A DNA stretch of 64,000 bases from Candidatus Poseidoniaceae archaeon (GTDB taxonomy: Archaea > Thermoplasmatota > Poseidoniia > Poseidoniales > Poseidoniaceae): assembly GCA_030747695.1 (NCBI GenBank), contig JASLKG010000001.1, positions 62,001-126,000 on the forward strand, written 5' to 3'. Positions 26,147 to 35,800 of this stretch are shown in pieces. The notes beneath the pieces are model-generated. The model did no database searches. It saw only the letters and a program-made list of their open reading frames with translations, and was not told the DNA's origin. Numbering within the stretch: position 1 is the stretch's first letter; each line of letters starts with the position of its first letter. The position numbers were made by a program, and so were the translations under genes.

Positions 26147-27106
26147 TCAAGGAACAAAGTCATCATGGCTGGTTGAGAATTCGTTATCAAATCCACCTGG
26201 GTTTGCAAGTCTTGATTCAGACATCAATTGAACGACTGGCCAGAATCTCATGAACCATTCACCTTCGTTAATCATTAGACGATACATAGGGTGCTGACTT
26301 GGGTCTTCAAATTCTTCTGGCGGTGGTAAACTATCGGGTAATTGTCTGAGTTCTGCAACCAAGTCGTACAACTTAAGGCGTTCATTTTTCTCTATTAGTG
26401 ACATATCGCTCATCATTTCTACTAATTGTTCGACTAACTCCGCCATTTCTTCAGGAGAAGGTGTTTGTATTACAGAATCTTTGATATCAAGAGGGCCAAA
26501 TACTACATTGCCCATCTCTGTACACAACATTTCGCCAGCTTGGTTTTCTATTTTCATCAAAATTTGGTTTTCTTTATTCCCAATAGGGGCTATTGCAAAT
26601 CCACTGTCAGCCAATCCTCTTTCAATCCATTTTGGTAACTCTTCAATCTGGCCAGTAATCAAAACTCGATTCATTTCTGATATATCTTCAGAAAATTCTT
26701 CTGAAAGGAGCCTACATTCAATCGTTGGGTATCCTCGTAATCGGTTTGAAACGTGATTTACGATTTCAATTGAAGGATCTAGTAGTATAACTCGGCCCTC
26801 TCCTCCAATAATATGTGCAATCAGAGCTGCAATATATCCGCCCTTTGCACCCACCACCACAATTTGTTGTTTACTATCTAATTCTAAGTGATGAAGTAAT
26901 GTTACAACCATATGTGGTGCTGAGATGGTCTTCACCCCTCCAAAAGAGGTCTCCAAAAAAACAACTGGCCTATCATTGTAGAAAATGTTGTATTCATAAT
27001 CTGTAAAATCACTAATACATACTGTAAGCAAAGCCTTTTCAACAGATTTTGAGATGCTCAGACCAGCGTTTTTCAATCTTCTAATTAGACCGCGCATCTC
27101 CTCCAT
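26147..27106 (-). CDS. Protein-L-isoaspartate O-methyltransferase-like protein with C-terminal extension
   Basis: PCMT uses SAM to methylate isoaspartyl residues and start repair of aged proteins. The 319-residue protein shows the family's TISAPHMV (60-67) and a SAM loop VVVGAKGGYIAALIAHIIGG (83-102), where the usual GxGxG reads GAKGG. DSGFAIAPIG corresponds to the late strand. About 110 residues after this have no PCMT counterpart and contain a hydrophilic helix and a Pro-rich segment. The SAM motif is slightly off consensus, so activity is likely but not certain. Two start codons are possible, ATG 27106 and ATG 27097. First gene of a three-gene operon. Confidence 0.75.
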   Translation of the reverse strand: MEEMRGLIRRLKNAGLSISKSVEKALLTVCISDFTDYEYNIFYNDRPVVFLETSFGGVKTISAPHMVVTLLHHLELDSKQQIVVVGAKGGYIAALIAHIIGGEGRVILLDPSIEIVNHVSNRLRGYPTIECRLLSEEFSEDISEMNRVLITGQIEELPKWIERGLADSGFAIAPIGNKENQILMKIENQAGEMLCTEMGNVVFGPLDIKDSVIQTPSPEEMAELVEQLVEMMSDMSLIEKNERLKLYDLVAELRQLPDSLPPPEEFEDPSQHPMYRLMINEGEWFMRFWPVVQLMSESRLANPGGFDNEFSTSHDDFVP

Positions 27107-27217
27107 GAAACTACGCTGTTCTTCGCCATTTGTGAACCTTGTCTTTAATTTACATTTGACGAATAAGTGTTATGATTATATGGCGCCTATTGCTAACACT
27201 ATACGATAGCCGTGCAG

Positions 27218-27793
27218 ATGTCTCCATTTGAGTTCGTCACTATATTCTGCTCGCTGATTCTCGGTCTTACTCTCACGCATATTTTCGGAGCCGTATCTGA
27301 TTTGTACGAGATTCGCAAACGTGTCAAGACTTATTGGCTCAACTCGCTTTGGGTCGTAACTGTGATCATGTGGGCTATTTTCACTTGGTGGGGCCTGTGG
27401 AGCCTTTCCATTGATCTAATCGAATGGACATATGCTCAGTACTGGTTCCTTGTGATGAACCTCTCTTCTATTTACTTCTTCACAACTCTAGTATTACCAA
27501 AAGCAACTGACGAGGGGATCATCGAGTTAGAGACTCACTACTATTCGGTTCACAAAGCATTCTTCTCGATTGTTGCATTCTCTCTCTTCAGTTCAGCTGT
27601 GGTCAATTATACCTTATTTGGGGAGCCGATGATTGGTCCAATGACAATCATGCCTTCTATTGTAGGATGTGCTGCGATAGGTGCGGTTTTCACAGATTCG
27701 AAATCATATCACAAATTCATTGGAGTCTTCATTTTTCTTATGTTTATTGCATTCCAACTCACGGATAAGCTCGTGATTAGTTACGAACTATAA
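27218..27793 (+). CDS. Small six-helix membrane protein, possibly transferred
   Basis: A 191-residue protein with about six hydrophobic helices, beginning MSPFEFVTIFCSLILGLTLTH. It is reminiscent of an uncharacterised membrane-protein family common in bacteria; I recognise the N-terminal pattern, not a function. Codon use looks more G/C-ending (CTC, TCG, TTC) than in the neighbours. The start may be ATG 27218 or GTG 27212; no clear Shine-Dalgarno site is present. It stands alone between the PCMT operon and a convergent membrane-protein gene 9 bp away. Confidence 0.6.
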   Translation: MSPFEFVTIFCSLILGLTLTHIFGAVSDLYEIRKRVKTYWLNSLWVVTVIMWAIFTWWGLWSLSIDLIEWTYAQYWFLVMNLSSIYFFTTLVLPKATDEGIIELETHYYSVHKAFFSIVAFSLFSSAVVNYTLFGEPMIGPMTIMPSIVGCAAIGAVFTDSKSYHKFIGVFIFLMFIAFQLTDKLVISYEL

Positions 27794-27802
27794 AACAAAA
27801 AG

Positions 27803-28498
27803 TTACCTTCCTTTATTGGTTGTAATTAGGAGTGATAACATCAATCCAGCAACCCCTCCTGCAATTATTAGGGAGATATTTCCGGGCGTTATAGAAGAAA
27901 AAGCTACTGCGCCACCGACCATCAATGGCGGTGCAATCATCATAGTTCGCGTGACTATAACAGCCTTATCTATAGAATTCTCAGGCATTACACTAATCGT
28001 CCGAGTTCTCTTCTGTAATCGTGAAGAAGGATAGTTCGCCTCTAGATGTTTGAGGACTTTCGTCCTTAGATCTAAATCACCTTTGGCAAATCTGAAAATA
28101 ATTCTGATTTCATCAGCCTTTGTTAAAGCGTTTTCAATTATTGGTAGTGGATTTTTCATGTCTGTCAAAGAGACACATACACCAAAACCCTCTCCCCTTA
28201 CATGTGAAAGTGCTCTCCAACCACCAATTCCTTGATTACAAGGTTCAAGGGCACTTCTCAGTGCAGATACATCTTCATCAACATCGTTCCTTCCCCTTTT
28301 TCTTCCCATTGCCAATATGGGAGTTAATACAATTGATGAAATTACAATTGTAAGCGCCCAGAGTATACCTGCATTGAGCAATGCATCCTCATCAAAAATA
28401 ACAGATGCACCAACTGCTAACATAAAACCTGCATATAGCCCTAATACCACTGCAGCAGAAAGCCCGCGCCTAAACCCGACTCTCTCCTCCATGGACAT
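27803..28498 (-). CDS. Membrane protein with central soluble domain
   Basis: A 231-residue protein with two N-terminal membrane helices (AAVVLGLYAGFMLAVGASVIF and AGILWALTIVISSIVLTPILA). A soluble domain of about 90 residues (KADEIRIIFRFAKGDLDLRTKVLKHLE) and two C-terminal helices (MMIAPPLMVGGAVAFSSI, ISLIIAGGVAGLMLSLLIT) follow. Not recognised. ATG 28498 and 28492 are both possible starts. Divergent from the DUF2085 gene 54 bp away. Confidence 0.65.
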   Translation of the reverse strand: MSMEERVGFRRGLSAAVVLGLYAGFMLAVGASVIFDEDALLNAGILWALTIVISSIVLTPILAMGRKRGRNDVDEDVSALRSALEPCNQGIGGWRALSHVRGEGFGVCVSLTDMKNPLPIIENALTKADEIRIIFRFAKGDLDLRTKVLKHLEANYPSSRLQKRTRTISVMPENSIDKAVIVTRTMMIAPPLMVGGAVAFSSITPGNISLIIAGGVAGLMLSLLITTNKGR

Positions 28499-28552
28499 AC
28501 GGTGAACTAATAGTGCGAAAACATATCCCCTAAATCCATCTGGGGCAATGCA

Positions 28553-29320
28553 ATGCAGAGGAATGGACTCCCTGACCGTCGCCGTGAGAAAAAGATAGGC
28601 ACATGGGTATACGGAATTAGTGGATTCATACTACTTTCAATGTTTATTGTACCGTTATATTTGGATGAAGGAACTGTGCCAAAATTATCCGGTAAAGCAA
28701 ATGCATTCGATTACGCAACACATGACTCCTGGGGGAATGTACAGGATGGTCCACAAGAAACGCAATTTGGATCAGTAGGGCATAATCAAAGCGAATATGG
28801 GACTTTTGCATGGACTGATTTGGACCCATATGCTGCATTTATCTATGCGTTTGGCGACTTAAATTGCCACAACAAAGCAGAACGATCCTGGTCAATAAAC
28901 GGTAACCAAATGCCAATGTGCGTAAGAGATGTTGGAATCTTCTTTGGTTTAGCTCTGGGAGGATATGTGTTTAGTAGAAGAGGCATAAATCGTTGGACTG
29001 TTAGAGATACCTTTTTGTCAATGTTTCCCGATGATCGTGTCGAATTCATTTACAAAAATGATTACAGACTAAAATCTATGTTTGCATTACTTGCAATCTG
29101 TGCAGTGCCAATGGCTATTGATGGTTTTTCGCAAATGTTGCTAACTTCTTATGAATCAAATGCTTTTATGAGATTGGTAACTGGAATCCCATTTGGTTTA
29201 TTTATTGGAGCATATATAGGTGCTGGATTTAGTGCTAAGCCAAGTGGTTTTGACATGAAGGCAAGTAAGGTTGTGCTGCCTTTAGGTTGCAGTTTCACTA
29301 TTGTTAGCGAAGAGGAGTAA
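28553..29320 (+). CDS. DUF2085-family membrane protein
   Basis: A 255-residue membrane protein. The conserved cluster CH (in GDLNCHNKAERSW), CVRDVGIFFG, then PMAIDGFSQ and ES...RLVTGIPFGLFIG matches the DUF2085 family of predicted membrane proteins, whose conserved Cys, His, Asp and Arg suggest a metal or redox centre. One helix near the N-terminus and about four later ones are visible. No function is established. Its TAA stop abuts the stop of the thymidylate kinase gene on the other strand. Confidence 0.7.
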   Translation: MQRNGLPDRRREKKIGTWVYGISGFILLSMFIVPLYLDEGTVPKLSGKANAFDYATHDSWGNVQDGPQETQFGSVGHNQSEYGTFAWTDLDPYAAFIYAFGDLNCHNKAERSWSINGNQMPMCVRDVGIFFGLALGGYVFSRRGINRWTVRDTFLSMFPDDRVEFIYKNDYRLKSMFALLAICAVPMAIDGFSQMLLTSYESNAFMRLVTGIPFGLFIGAYIGAGFSAKPSGFDMKASKVVLPLGCSFTIVSEEE

Positions 29321-30673
29321 TCATTTTGGAGGCTCCATGGACCACCATATTAGTAATTCTTCCAAATTTTGTGGCACAGGACATTCAGCGTGTCCACTTG
29401 AAATCAAACTTAATCTTTCAATGACATGTTGAATCGCTTTTCTGATAGAAGGAGAAGGCTTCTTTTCATCATTGCCTACAAGAATCTCATTTAATGCAAA
29501 TTTCCATTCTCGATTAGGATTTGCTCTACGCCAACTCGCCAAAGCAGTTCTTAACGGCCACATTGCAAGACAAAGTCTCCCATAGCCAAGTCTACTTTTA
29601 CGTAGTTTGAACATTTGTGCTTCTGCAAATGGCACATGACTTTGTTGTCGATGTATCCATCTTTCCTGTTCTAACCATTTAACCATCCTTTGAGTATGTC
29701 TCTTTGTTACAGATCTAGCAGGCCCTAGTTGACCATGTAATTTTGGAACATCTGTAGTATCAGTTAGGGAAAGAGTACCCAAAACTGCCCACGAAGCATG
29801 CGCTATAGGCCTTGAAGGAACATCAGATTCCCTCGCTCTCTTTTCATCCCATTCTTCCTCTGCCAGGTGCATCCAATGTGCAGGAGAATATCCATCTAAC
29901 CAATCTTCTAATAATGAAATATGTTTTACAGGAGCTCCCGGTAATCTTTGTTGTGTTTGTACGCCTGAAGTAAGCCTCTTCAGTAGATGCCTGTCCACTT
30001 CATCTAAATCTACATTGAGAGGTTCAGGTCGTCGATTGAAAAATTTCCTAACCGCCAATGAAAGTTCCTTTTCAAGTTCATCTAAACCACTTTCATTCAA
30101 AATCGGCCCAACTATGCATGATTTGTTAAATGGAGGAGGGGATTCTAACTCGCCAGACAAAATACCTGCAAAACCTGCACGAATCTTCGTTTGTATCTCC
30201 GTAGTTTCGAAATATTCTTGTTTTTGACCTGCCATCCTCAAAGTACCTGATTGTATCCTTTTCATTGCTTTGGCAGGGTCACAATCAATCCAAATAACAA
30301 GATCAGGTATCATTGCTGCAGAATTCATAGATGCAACTTGTTCGAGACCAAGTTCTCCAACAACTCCTTGATAGACAAGAGAAGAATGTATGTTGCGATC
30401 AGAAATTACAAGATCACCATTTTGTAATTTCGGTTTAATCCAAGTATGAGAATGGTCTATTCTATCAGCAGCAAAAAGACCAGCTTCTTGCAAAGGAGTA
30501 TGGTCTCCTTTGCTTACAGCCTTCAAAGCTAGTTTACCCAATTCACTATGTCTCCTTGGTTCATGTGTGACATGAACATTAGGGAAAGGTAAGCGTTTGA
30601 CTATTGAAGTCAGCAATCTGACAGCCTCGCCCTTGCCAGATCCGTCGCCTCCTTCGACGGTAATGAGGTACAT
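29321..30673 (-). CDS. Thymidylate kinase with long C-terminal extension
   Basis: Thymidylate kinase makes dTDP from dTMP. Residues 1 to about 215 show the fold: VEGGDGSGKGE (6-16), THEPR in place of the DRx/REPGGT segment, SDRNIHSSLVYQG (91-103) and a LID-like region with RIQSGTLRMAGQKQEYFE. The P-loop position normally Thr or Ser after Lys is Gly15, which is unusual. A second region of about 235 residues, not seen in ordinary Tmk (about 210), is rich in Trp and Arg (WAVLGTLSLTDTTD, RLCLAMWPLRTALASWRR) with no family I recognise. Start ATG 30673. It is 3 bp downstream of a membrane-protein gene. Confidence 0.82.
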   Translation of the reverse strand: MYLITVEGGDGSGKGEAVRLLTSIVKRLPFPNVHVTHEPRRHSELGKLALKAVSKGDHTPLQEAGLFAADRIDHSHTWIKPKLQNGDLVISDRNIHSSLVYQGVVGELGLEQVASMNSAAMIPDLVIWIDCDPAKAMKRIQSGTLRMAGQKQEYFETTEIQTKIRAGFAGILSGELESPPPFNKSCIVGPILNESGLDELEKELSLAVRKFFNRRPEPLNVDLDEVDRHLLKRLTSGVQTQQRLPGAPVKHISLLEDWLDGYSPAHWMHLAEEEWDEKRARESDVPSRPIAHASWAVLGTLSLTDTTDVPKLHGQLGPARSVTKRHTQRMVKWLEQERWIHRQQSHVPFAEAQMFKLRKSRLGYGRLCLAMWPLRTALASWRRANPNREWKFALNEILVGNDEKKPSPSIRKAIQHVIERLSLISSGHAECPVPQNLEELLIWWSMEPPK

Positions 30674-30676
30674 GCT

Positions 30677-31537
30677 CTAATTATCCTCCTCTTCCCCTTG
30701 ATCTGTAAATTCATCTTTGTTCATGACCAACAATATCATTCCTGTCAAAATTAATGCTGGTCCAAAGATAATCAATCCTCTGCTAAATAGTGCGACCCAA
30801 CAAAGCTTTTGCGTTCTGCGATAATTCTTTGCACGCCTAATTTCAAATGATGCATGAGCTCCTACAAGTGCACAACCTATTGTGAACAAACCTTCCACTG
30901 TTGCAAGGGCAACAGCATTTTCCATAGACCAGCCACCTGATTTATTTCTAGTTTCTTCATATTCTGGTGGCACCTCTTCACCTATATTCATAGTAAAAAC
31001 CATCTCAATTTTTTCCGTTGTGAAGTTTCTTATTACAGAAGTATAATTCGTTTTACTAAGCGTTATTTGATGATCCTTTACAGTAACACCATTCATTCCA
31101 AATCTTCCATCACTATTACTCTCCACAGATTGTATGAGTATTCCAGTTTCCAAATCTATTAATTCAATGTTGACGCCTTCTATGGCGTAACCATCACCAT
31201 CAATGATTAACCCTCGTACATCTAAAACTTCATTTTCTTTCAACAAAGTAGAATTTAGTAAATCAGATGGATTTCCTTGCAAGATTAGAGTTCCAGAAAC
31301 CATGCCCATTAGGGCACCAATCATTACCAGAACAGAAGCAAGTTTCCTACGTCTTTCACCATCACTTATTTCTTCAGATTCTAATTCAATAAATTCAATT
31401 TCACGAGAAGGAGCAACAACTACAATTTCATCTTCAGCAGCCTTTTCTCTTCGACGCTTATCCATTCTCGATTGGAATACCTTGTCACGAACACGTTCTC
31501 GCAACGCTGCAAGCCTGTTCGCCTTTTCTTCAGTCAT
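30677..31537 (-). CDS. Membrane protein with carboxypeptidase-regulatory-like domain
   Basis: A 286-residue protein. A charged cytoplasmic N-terminus (about 60 residues) leads to a membrane helix (LASVLVMIGALMGMVSGTLIL). An outside domain shaped like a carboxypeptidase-regulatory beta sandwich follows (VRGLIIDGDGYAIEGVNIELID ... SNSDGRFGMNGV). Two more helices close the protein (ENAVALATVEGLFTIGCALVG and RGLIIFGPALILTGMILLV). ATG 31537 (MTEEK) is preferred over ATG 31546. It is downstream of the M28 peptidase and directly upstream of the thymidylate kinase; all three may be co-transcribed. Function unknown. Confidence 0.65.
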   Translation of the reverse strand: MTEEKANRLAALRERVRDKVFQSRMDKRRREKAAEDEIVVVAPSREIEFIELESEEISDGERRRKLASVLVMIGALMGMVSGTLILQGNPSDLLNSTLLKENEVLDVRGLIIDGDGYAIEGVNIELIDLETGILIQSVESNSDGRFGMNGVTVKDHQITLSKTNYTSVIRNFTTEKIEMVFTMNIGEEVPPEYEETRNKSGGWSMENAVALATVEGLFTIGCALVGAHASFEIRRAKNYRRTQKLCWVALFSRGLIIFGPALILTGMILLVMNKDEFTDQGEEEDN

Positions 31538-31579
31538 GAAAAGCACTCCGCTATTTGTACCCGAGGATGTGCGCGGATT

Positions 31580-32737
31580 TCACCCCTCCCCTTTATTATC
31601 CGCGAAAGAAGACCATACCACAATGGAACAAGCAATCATTGCAATGCCGAAAATAATTGAACCAATAATTGAATTTCCTTTTACAATTTCATCATCATCT
31701 TCGTTTATTTCAACACCAGTTTCTTCAGTAGTATTGTCAATTATTGTTTCATTTTCAGATATAATTTCTTGAGTTCTAATACCAATCCACGCATTAGTTA
31801 TCAATCCAGTTTCTACTAATTGACCAACTGTCTCTAAGGATTCGGCACTAACCTTGTCATGTGTGTCATTGTGAGTGTGCCAGTGCCCTTCAAAAGCCTC
31901 AGAACCTTCACCATATTTTATGTCTATAATATCAATCGACGGTATTCCTTTAGCCATTGCCCAGATATGGTCATCATAAACAGTCTCAGTATCGTTTGAA
32001 TCAAACGACTGATTGATGTTATGTCCACAACTATCCATATAATTAGCAACCTGAATTGTTCTATTCCATGCAGTTTGATTTCCTGGGTAGGAAGGAGAGA
32101 TTGTTAGAAAAGCATCACCTACCATATCTACAAGTATGAATGATTCTATCGATTCAGCTTCTTCTTCAGTCAAATTTTGTGCCCATGATCTTGCTCCTAA
32201 GAACGAGGGAGTAACTCCTTGGTCTTCACCATCTGTGAAAAATAGTGTAACGCTATGTGAAAGGTTCATTGCTGGAATGTGTCTTGATAATTCTAATAAT
32301 ACCGCAACACCACTAGCTCCATCATTAGCGCCAAGTATTGGTTCATCTCTCATACTTTCATTCGAATCCCTTTCGGCACGATCTCTAGTATCGTAATGTG
32401 CAGCCAAGTAAATTGAATTGTTGTATTCGTATGGGTTCCATGTGGCATAAAGATTTGTCAGTACCATCCCATCAGCATGGTGTGTACTTTCTGTTATTGA
32501 CCAACCAGTCAAATTTTCTTTGATAGATTGTCTTAGAGCCTGGCTAGCAACTGAGCCAGGAGTTCTTGGTCCTAAAGAAGTTTGATAGTATACGCTTTCA
32601 TTTGCAAGAGTTCCATTGAAACTAAGTTCATCTACAGTTGAACAGTCAGCCGAATCTATGACAAATTCACTTGATGAATGCATGGAAGGGATTAGGCATG
32701 CTGATAGCAGTATAATGACTATACAACTCCCCCTCAT
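31580..32737 (-). CDS. Secreted, membrane-anchored M28 peptidase
   Basis: A 385-residue zinc aminopeptidase-like protein of family M28. It has a short signal sequence (MRGSCIVIILLSACLIPSM), ligands His114 and Asp139 in AAHYDTR and GANDGASG, Glu171 in FFTDGEDQG, VDMVGD and HTHNDTHD. A C-terminal membrane helix (IIGSIIFGIAMIACSIVVWSSF) anchors it. It probably releases amino acids from peptides outside the cell; glutaminyl cyclase activity is an alternative in the same fold. ATG 32737 is preferred over GTG 32749 because a TATA element lies about 27 bp upstream of it, consistent with a leaderless mRNA. Confidence 0.85.
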   Translation of the reverse strand: MRGSCIVIILLSACLIPSMHSSSEFVIDSADCSTVDELSFNGTLANESVYYQTSLGPRTPGSVASQALRQSIKENLTGWSITESTHHADGMVLTNLYATWNPYEYNNSIYLAAHYDTRDRAERDSNESMRDEPILGANDGASGVAVLLELSRHIPAMNLSHSVTLFFTDGEDQGVTPSFLGARSWAQNLTEEEAESIESFILVDMVGDAFLTISPSYPGNQTAWNRTIQVANYMDSCGHNINQSFDSNDTETVYDDHIWAMAKGIPSIDIIDIKYGEGSEAFEGHWHTHNDTHDKVSAESLETVGQLVETGLITNAWIGIRTQEIISENETIIDNTTEETGVEINEDDDEIVKGNSIIGSIIFGIAMIACSIVVWSSFADNKGEG

Positions 32738-32758
32738 GTATGATGCCACGTCTACTGA

Positions 32759-32768
32759 CTCTTAAATA
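32759..32768 (-). promoter_or_regulatory. Putative TATA element for the M28 peptidase gene
   Basis: Read on the minus strand this is GGTATTTAAG, a good archaeal TATA-like box. Its centre is about 27 bp from the ATG at 32737, the spacing expected if transcription starts at the start codon. No Shine-Dalgarno site precedes that ATG. Confidence 0.4.
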
Positions 32769-32825
32769 CCTCATTTCAACTCGCTTATTTTGAACGCAGC
32801 ACTGCGATTCATTGGGGACTAGAAA

Positions 32826-35800
32826 ATGTCTGAACCACGCTCTACTAAAGCATACGCAATTGTTTTGATATTCTTGGTCTCTACATTGGCACCTTTTGTG
32901 AGTGCAGATGGCGATTCTCCACCCGGAGATGTAATAGAGAATTTCGAACCGGTATTTGGTGATATTAACCAGATGGTATATTCTGAAGCACACCCCTATA
33001 TGGTTCCTGATTCAGATGAAAAGTTGTACAGCGCAACTCGTTTAATGAAGAATGCATGGGTTGACCAAGGAATGCCGGGAGTCGATGTTTCGACATCTCC
33101 TCAAGCCCTTTCTACAAGTGGCAGAGCTTGCACTCCATACAGCACTGGGGATTCTTTGAATGTGCCAACTTCTGGAGGAAGTATTGATGTCACAGTAAAG
33201 AAAACCACTTCAACTGCTGCATTTATGGTGCAAGATGGAAGGACTTTATCATCAACCATATTGAATAATTGGGCAAGTACTTGGGATCAAACAGTATATC
33301 CTACCCTAATGTCATATTTTGGAAAGGATTATTTTGATGGAAGAGGAATTGCCGCTCCAGACGTAGACAATAATTGTCAGATTGAAGTTGTGATTTACGC
33401 TATTGATGGCGCATACAATACAGGAGGCTATTTCGCTCCGGGAATGTCATCATCCCGAGAAGCAATTTTTATCGATATTGACGATGCACCTCTTACTTGG
33501 TCGAAAGTAATACTTGCACATGAGTTGCAACATTTGTTACATAATGCTTTAGATCCTTATGAGAATCTTTGGATTGATGAAGGAGCTGCAGATATGGCAG
33601 CATTCCTTTGTTTCGGAGGTTCTTCCACACTATACGGGCACGTCAATGCTTGGACTGAGGCTTCAGAAACATCTGTAAGATGGTGGAATCAAAGGATTGC
33701 AGATTATGGAGGTGGATTCATTTTCTTATTGTATCTTGCAGATCACTTGGGAGGAGGCCCTGCAATTAGAAAATTAGTGCAAGATTCGGCTACTGGAGGG
33801 GTAGCAATTGAGAATTTAGCTAGGAATCCAATAGATGCTAATCCAGGTGTAATCGGAAGAAATTATATTGATATTTTCACAAATTTCACAATTGCTTCGA
33901 CATTGGACAGCGATCAGGGAATTTATGGATTATCAAATCTATACTTGACGCCTGTATGTGGTTCTAGTGATTTTTGTAGGATTCAACCTGCAGATACAAA
34001 TTCAGATTGGATGGCGCCTTGGACTTCTACAGGGAATTCTATAGAAGGATGGGGTGTACGTGTTTTCAAATTCATACCGGGGGGGGCAGCACCAGCACCA
34101 CTTACAATGAGATTCACAGGGGATCAAGTTGGCATGGATGGGGTAATTATGAGTAGAGCTTCTACAGATGGAACCTATACACGTTCTGATATCAATTTCA
34201 ATGGAGCTGTAGGTACTGCCTTAGTTCCAGGCTTTGGAAATGTTACAGATGAAATTTGGGCGATTACATGGTTTGCATCAAATAAAGGCGATTGTGATTA
34301 TACTTCTTGTGGAAGTTCTTACCCTCAAGGTATTATTGATGTTGAAGCAGCAAGGATTACTTCACCAGCAGAGTTGACGATGAATGGAAGTACGAGTAGC
34401 GACAGAGATGGAGATTCTTTGACTGACACTATACAATTAGGCTTTGATGTTTTATCAAATGCATTCTTTGAAGATTTAGATGTAACTATAGAAGCAAAAA
34501 ACAGTTCAGGAGTGATTGTAGACACTATTCAATCAAGAGTACAGGCAGGGGGGGGTTCTCCTGTAACCACGCAATTTTGGTTCACTTCACCATCTTCAGA
34601 ATTATATTCCTTTGATTTAACAATGAGAGATATGCTTGGTGATGTAATTGATTATGTACAATCAAGTCCTATCTATCTTGATAACATGGCTCCTGTGGCC
34701 AATTCAAGTATCGACCCAGTAGAAGCCCAGACTTGGGACAATATTCAATTCATGGGTGATGGATTCGATGCATGGGGATTATCATATGATAACAATACAC
34801 TTCCTAATCTAGATTTACCAGTTGCTTACGCTTGGGATTATAATGATGGTAACACTTCAAGCCTCAAGAGCCCAGTAAGATCGTTTACAGACGTAGGCCA
34901 ATACAATGTATCATTGAGAGTAAAAGATAGTGGAGGAACATGGTCCTTAACTGATATCAAGCAAATAAACATCACAGATTCTTCCGAACCAATCCCAGTG
35001 ATAACTGTGGCTGGACAAATCATTGAAGATAATTATACAATCTTGACTGGGCAGAGAATATTGTTTGATGCAAGCAGAACTTCTGACAATGTACCGATTT
35101 CACATCTAACTTTTACGTGGGATTGGGGCGATGGATCATTGGAAGGAGGTAAAGGATTATCTCAAGCTAATCATTTGTGGGCTGACGGATTAACTTGGGA
35201 AACTAGTTACAATCTTACACTTTGGATTTCAGATGGTGTTAATACGGTTAGTAAAGTAATTGAAATAATTGTAAGAAACCGTGCACCTGGTCAGATTTTT
35301 AATGATATGTTAACTATTGAAACATATACTCCACTAAGTTTGCCAGATGTCTTTGAAGACGTAGATGGTGATGTAGTAAGTTGGACATGGGCCTTCGAAG
35401 AAGGTGTAAATCTTGAAGGCGGTATTTTGGATAGAACCGATTTATTTGTAGATTTATTATCCAATGAACAAAATCCTATAGCTGCATGGAATAAAGAAGG
35501 TCTCAAAAATGTTAGTGTAACAGTAACTGATGATGATGGCAACGTTTCATCCACTCTAATTCTTGTAAATGTATTGAATCAACATCCAGTTGCACAATTT
35601 ACAGTTAGAGATAGCTCATCTGCTGGAAGTCCAAAAATTGATTTTAGATACGAAGATGGTGAAGTTGACGTTCCTTATACATATGATGGAAGGGAAAGTT
35701 ATGATCCAGATGGAACCAGTGGTGACTCAAGCGTTTTAGAATTCCAATGGGAGTTCTCAGATGGTATCCAGTCCAATAAGTCATTAGTTACTCACAACTT

